DNA of 64,000 nt, taken from Burkholderiales bacterium (GTDB lineage: Bacteria > Pseudomonadota > Gammaproteobacteria > Burkholderiales > Burkholderiaceae_C). The stretch covers positions 1-64,000 of the forward strand of contig JAGWTU010000005.1 in the NCBI GenBank assembly GCA_028868825.1. Direction: 5' to 3'. This document shows, piece after piece, positions 61,809 to 64,000 of this stretch (its first letter is position 1; each line of letters opens with the position of its first letter). The notes below the pieces were generated by a model, which made no database searches, had not been told where the DNA came from, and saw only the letters and a program-made list of their open reading frames with translations. The position numbers and the translations under genes are program-made.

Positions 61809-62672
61809 ATGAAACTGCTGCGCCACGGCCCCAAGGGCCACGAGAAACCGGGCCTGCTCGACGCCCAGGGCCACGTGCGCGACCTGAGCCCGCTGATTGC
61901 CGACATCACCCCGGCCACGCTCGCGCCGGCGGGACTGGCGGCGCTGCGCGCGATCGACGTGCAGGCGCTGCCGATCGCACCGCTGGGCCGCCTCGCGGTG
62001 CCTTGGTCGGGCATGGGGAAGTTCATCGCCATCGGGCTGAACTACGCCGACCATGCGGCCGAGGCCGGCATGCCGATCCCGCGCGAGCCGGTCGTGTTCA
62101 TGAAGGCGATCGACTGCGCGATCGGCTGCAACGACCCCGTCGTGCTGCCGCAGGGATCGCTGAAGGGCGATTGGGAGGTCGAACTCGGCGTCGTCATCGG
62201 CAAGCGGGCGCGCTACGTGTCCGAGGCCGACGCGCTGAACCATGTCGCCGGCTATTGCGTCGTCAACGATGTCTCCGAACGCGAGTACCAGCTCGAGCGC
62301 GGCGGCCAATGGGACAAGGGCAAGGGCTGCGACACCTTCGGCCCCATCGGGCCCTGGCTCGTCACCGCCGACGAGATCGGCGACCCGCAGGCGCTCGAAC
62401 TCTGGCTCGAGGTCAACGGCGTGCGGCGCCAGAGCGGCCACACGAAGACGATGATCTTCGGCGTCGCGACACTCGTGAGCTACCTCAGCCGCTTCATGAC
62501 GCTGAGCCCGGGCGACCTCATCACGACCGGCACTCCACCCGGCGTCGGCATGGGCATGAAACCGCAGCCGGTGTTCCTGAAGCCGGGCGACGTGATGCGG
62601 CTGGGTGTCACCGGCCTGGGCGAGCAGCGCCAGACCGTGCATGCCTGGGATCCGGCGCTCATCGACGACTGA
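61809..62672 (+). CDS. Fumarylacetoacetate hydrolase-family protein
   Basis: 287 residues from the ATG at 61809. The FAH fold: FIAIGLNYADHAAEAGMPIPREPVVFMKAID, the metal Glu pair and Asp in DWEVELGVVIGKRAR and YCVVNDVSEREYQ, KGCDTFGPIGPWLV, and PGDLITTGTPPGVGMG. The build fits the group with 2,4-diketo-3-deoxy-sugar-acid hydrolases and ureidoglycolate-lyase-like proteins. The ATG has no strong ribosome site, but the start MKLLRHGPKG is conserved in this group. Operon with the SDR. The exact substrate is uncertain. Confidence 0.9.
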   Translation: MKLLRHGPKGHEKPGLLDAQGHVRDLSPLIADITPATLAPAGLAALRAIDVQALPIAPLGRLAVPWSGMGKFIAIGLNYADHAAEAGMPIPREPVVFMKAIDCAIGCNDPVVLPQGSLKGDWEVELGVVIGKRARYVSEADALNHVAGYCVVNDVSEREYQLERGGQWDKGKGCDTFGPIGPWLVTADEIGDPQALELWLEVNGVRRQSGHTKTMIFGVATLVSYLSRFMTLSPGDLITTGTPPGVGMGMKPQPVFLKPGDVMRLGVTGLGEQRQTVHAWDPALIDD

Positions 62673-62687
62673 GCGACCGTTGGGTGA

Positions 62688-63275
62688 TCAATGCGCGACC
62701 GGCACCGCACCGGGCGTGAACAGCGAGGTCGCCAGGCTCAGCACCGCCATCGCGACGATGCCGCAGATCGTGACCACCGCGGTATAGCCGGCGGCCTTCT
62801 CGGGCGGGCATTTCATCAGCACCGGCAGCCCGAGGTAGAAAAGGTAGATCGAGTACAGCGCCGCGACCACACCCAGCACCGAGATCGACGGCAGCAGGCT
62901 GAAGATGCCGCCGACGAAACCCGCGGTGCTGCCGTAGGCGACGAGCTTGAGCGCGTCATTCGGGCTGCGGGTGCCGCCGAAAGTGGGCGCGAGCGCGTCG
63001 GTGATCAGCGTCAGCACGAACACCGAGACGAGCGACATCACGTAGCCGACGACCATCTGCGCCAGACCGACGCCGAACGGCAGATGGACCCTGACGCCGA
63101 AGGCGCCGGCGCCGACCACCGTCAAGCCGATGAACCCGGCCACCGCGGGGATCGCCGCCAGGATCATCACGTAGCCGGTGTAGATCGACGCCGGGTCGCC
63201 GCCCTCCTGGGCGATCTCGGGCCAGGTCTCCTTGGGCTTGAGCAGGATGTCTTGGGCGCGCTGGATCAGGTTCAT
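62688..63275 (-). CDS. Yip1-domain membrane protein
   Basis: 195 residues with about five TM segments (near 32-52, 65-90, 115-130, 135-160 and 168-188). The start MNLIQRAQDILLKPKETWPEIAQE and the YVMILAAIPAVAGFIG helix are typical of the bacterial Yip1 family. The ribosome site AGGGGA precedes the ATG at 63275. Function is unknown. The stop lies 15 bases past the end of the converging FAH gene. Confidence 0.88.
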   Translation of the reverse strand: MNLIQRAQDILLKPKETWPEIAQEGGDPASIYTGYVMILAAIPAVAGFIGLTVVGAGAFGVRVHLPFGVGLAQMVVGYVMSLVSVFVLTLITDALAPTFGGTRSPNDALKLVAYGSTAGFVGGIFSLLPSISVLGVVAALYSIYLFYLGLPVLMKCPPEKAAGYTAVVTICGIVAMAVLSLATSLFTPGAVPVAH

Positions 63276-63388
63276 GGTGGTTCCCCTCGATGGGCCGCGG
63301 CGCCGCGGCCTGGCCTCGGCATTCTCGGCCCGGCGAGCCATAGCCCCCATCCCGCATATCCATGAAGGCCGGCCGGGCCGGCTGCGGC

Positions 63389-64000
63389 TCAGTGCGGCGC
63401 GATGGCGGCCGTCATCGCTCGCGCGAGCGCCTCGGCGGTCTCGATGCCGTCGACCGCCGCCGACATGATGCCGCCGGCATAGCCCGCGCCCTCGCCCGCC
63501 GGGTACAGCCCGGCGACATTGACCGACTGGCGGTCGGCGCCGCGCGGGATGCGCAGCGGCGACGAGGTGCGCGTCTCGACGCCGGTGAGCAAGGCGTCGG
63601 CGCGATCGAAGCCGGGGATCTGGCGTGCGAACGCCGGCAGCGCTTCGCGGATCGCGTCGAGCACGTAGCCGGGCAAGCTGGGCCGCGCCGGGTCGGCGAG
63701 ATCGGTCAGCGTCACGCCGGGCTTGTACGAGGGCAGCACGTCGCCGAGCACGGCAGAGCGCTGGCGCCTGATGAAGTCGCCGACGAGCTGCCCCGGCGCG
63801 CGGTAGCCGCCGCCGCCGAGTTCGTAGGCGCGCGACTCCCACTCGCGCTGGAACGCGACGCCGTCGAGCGGATCGACGGCGCCCTCGCCCGGGCTGCGGC
63901 GGTAATCGCGCGGATCGATGCCGACGACGATGCCGGCGTTGGCGTTGCGCTCGTTGCGCGAATACTGGCTCATGCCGTTGGTGACGACGCGCTCGGCCTC
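63389..64000 (-). CDS. FAD-dependent oxidoreductase, C-terminal part (partial)
   Basis: The frame is open from the window end (64000) to a TGA at 63391-63389, giving 203 residues without the start. The visible part has TNGMSQYSRNERNANAGIVVGI, a linker with DPLDGVAFQREWESRAYELGG, and the C-terminal flavin-binding turn NVAGLYPAGEGAGYAGGIMSAAVDGIETAEALA, typical of the large (about 540-residue) bacterial NAD/FAD-dependent dehydrogenases of unknown substrate. The N-terminal Rossmann motif lies outside the window. Confidence 0.85.
   Translation of the reverse strand, partial: EAERVVTNGMSQYSRNERNANAGIVVGIDPRDYRRSPGEGAVDPLDGVAFQREWESRAYELGGGGYRAPGQLVGDFIRRQRSAVLGDVLPSYKPGVTLTDLADPARPSLPGYVLDAIREALPAFARQIPGFDRADALLTGVETRTSSPLRIPRGADRQSVNVAGLYPAGEGAGYAGGIMSAAVDGIETAEALARAMTAAIAPH

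Noticed and set aside
63293..63310. 18-base perfect palindrome GGCCGCGGCGCCGCGGCC upstream of the Yip1 gene
   Set aside because: Pure G/C palindromes are expected by chance at this composition, no T-run follows, and no known site matches.

Overview
The window is a piece of a very GC-rich (about 70%) bacterial chromosome. Gene content and order point to a betaproteobacterium of the order Burkholderiales, probably in the Rubrivivax/Leptothrix/Ideonella neighbourhood. The evidence is the rpsP-rimM-trmD-rplS operon, a DUF3579-argD-argF block, an hda-HAD-pcnB-folK run, orn next to an M48 peptidase and rsgA, and extreme G/C at third codon positions. I saw no rRNA, tRNA, CRISPR array, prophage or intact insertion sequence. 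Genes are tightly packed, often overlapping by four bases (ATGA).

Left part (1-31 kb). A partial gene, an SRAP protein and small hypotheticals lead into a signalling block: an Hpt protein, a REC-PAS-GGDEF-EAL protein and a GGDEF cyclase on the minus strand, with a histidine kinase diverging from them. Then come a hydrolase, a membrane protein, a MacA/MacB-like ABC exporter with two permeases (9.9-14.4 kb), a histidine kinase with a periplasmic ABC-type sensor domain, a phosphodiesterase lipoprotein divergent from an OprB-type porin, a PanE-like reductase, and an acetaldehyde dehydrogenase with a very good sigma-54 promoter and its DUF779 partner. At 24.5-31.2 kb a NarL-type regulator, a REC-EAL phosphodiesterase and a 1532-residue unorthodox hybrid kinase form a set resembling the Roc/Bvg systems.

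Middle (31-45 kb). A MarR regulator with a near-perfect operator precedes an MFS exporter and an LtrA protein. The most striking locus follows. A hybrid kinase and a REC-AraC regulator are transcribed away from a small protein of the photoactive yellow protein (PYP) family, whose gene sits 14 bases ahead of a PAS-GNDEF-EAL protein. The PYP-like protein keeps the chromophore cysteine and the tyrosine, glutamate and threonine of the chromophore pocket without a gap. This suggests a blue-light or ligand input into c-di-GMP turnover. tam, a lone receiver, orn (which removes the c-di-GMP breakdown product pGpG), an M48 protease and rsgA follow.

Right part (45-64 kb). This part is mostly housekeeping: CobD-like, Nudix, rplS/trmD/rimM/rpsP, a phosphate transporter with its DUF47 partner, folK/pcnB/HAD/hda/SirB1, murJ, rpsT, DUF3579, argD and argF. 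A roughly 200-base inverted-repeat element fills the gap after argF. It is followed by a cupin, an SDR plus FAH-family hydrolase pair, a Yip1 protein and the C-terminal part of an FAD-dependent oxidoreductase cut by the window end.

Taken together, four GGDEF/EAL proteins, four histidine kinases, an Hpt protein, three further response regulators and Orn lie within about 40 kb, so c-di-GMP and phosphorelay signalling is the theme of the window.
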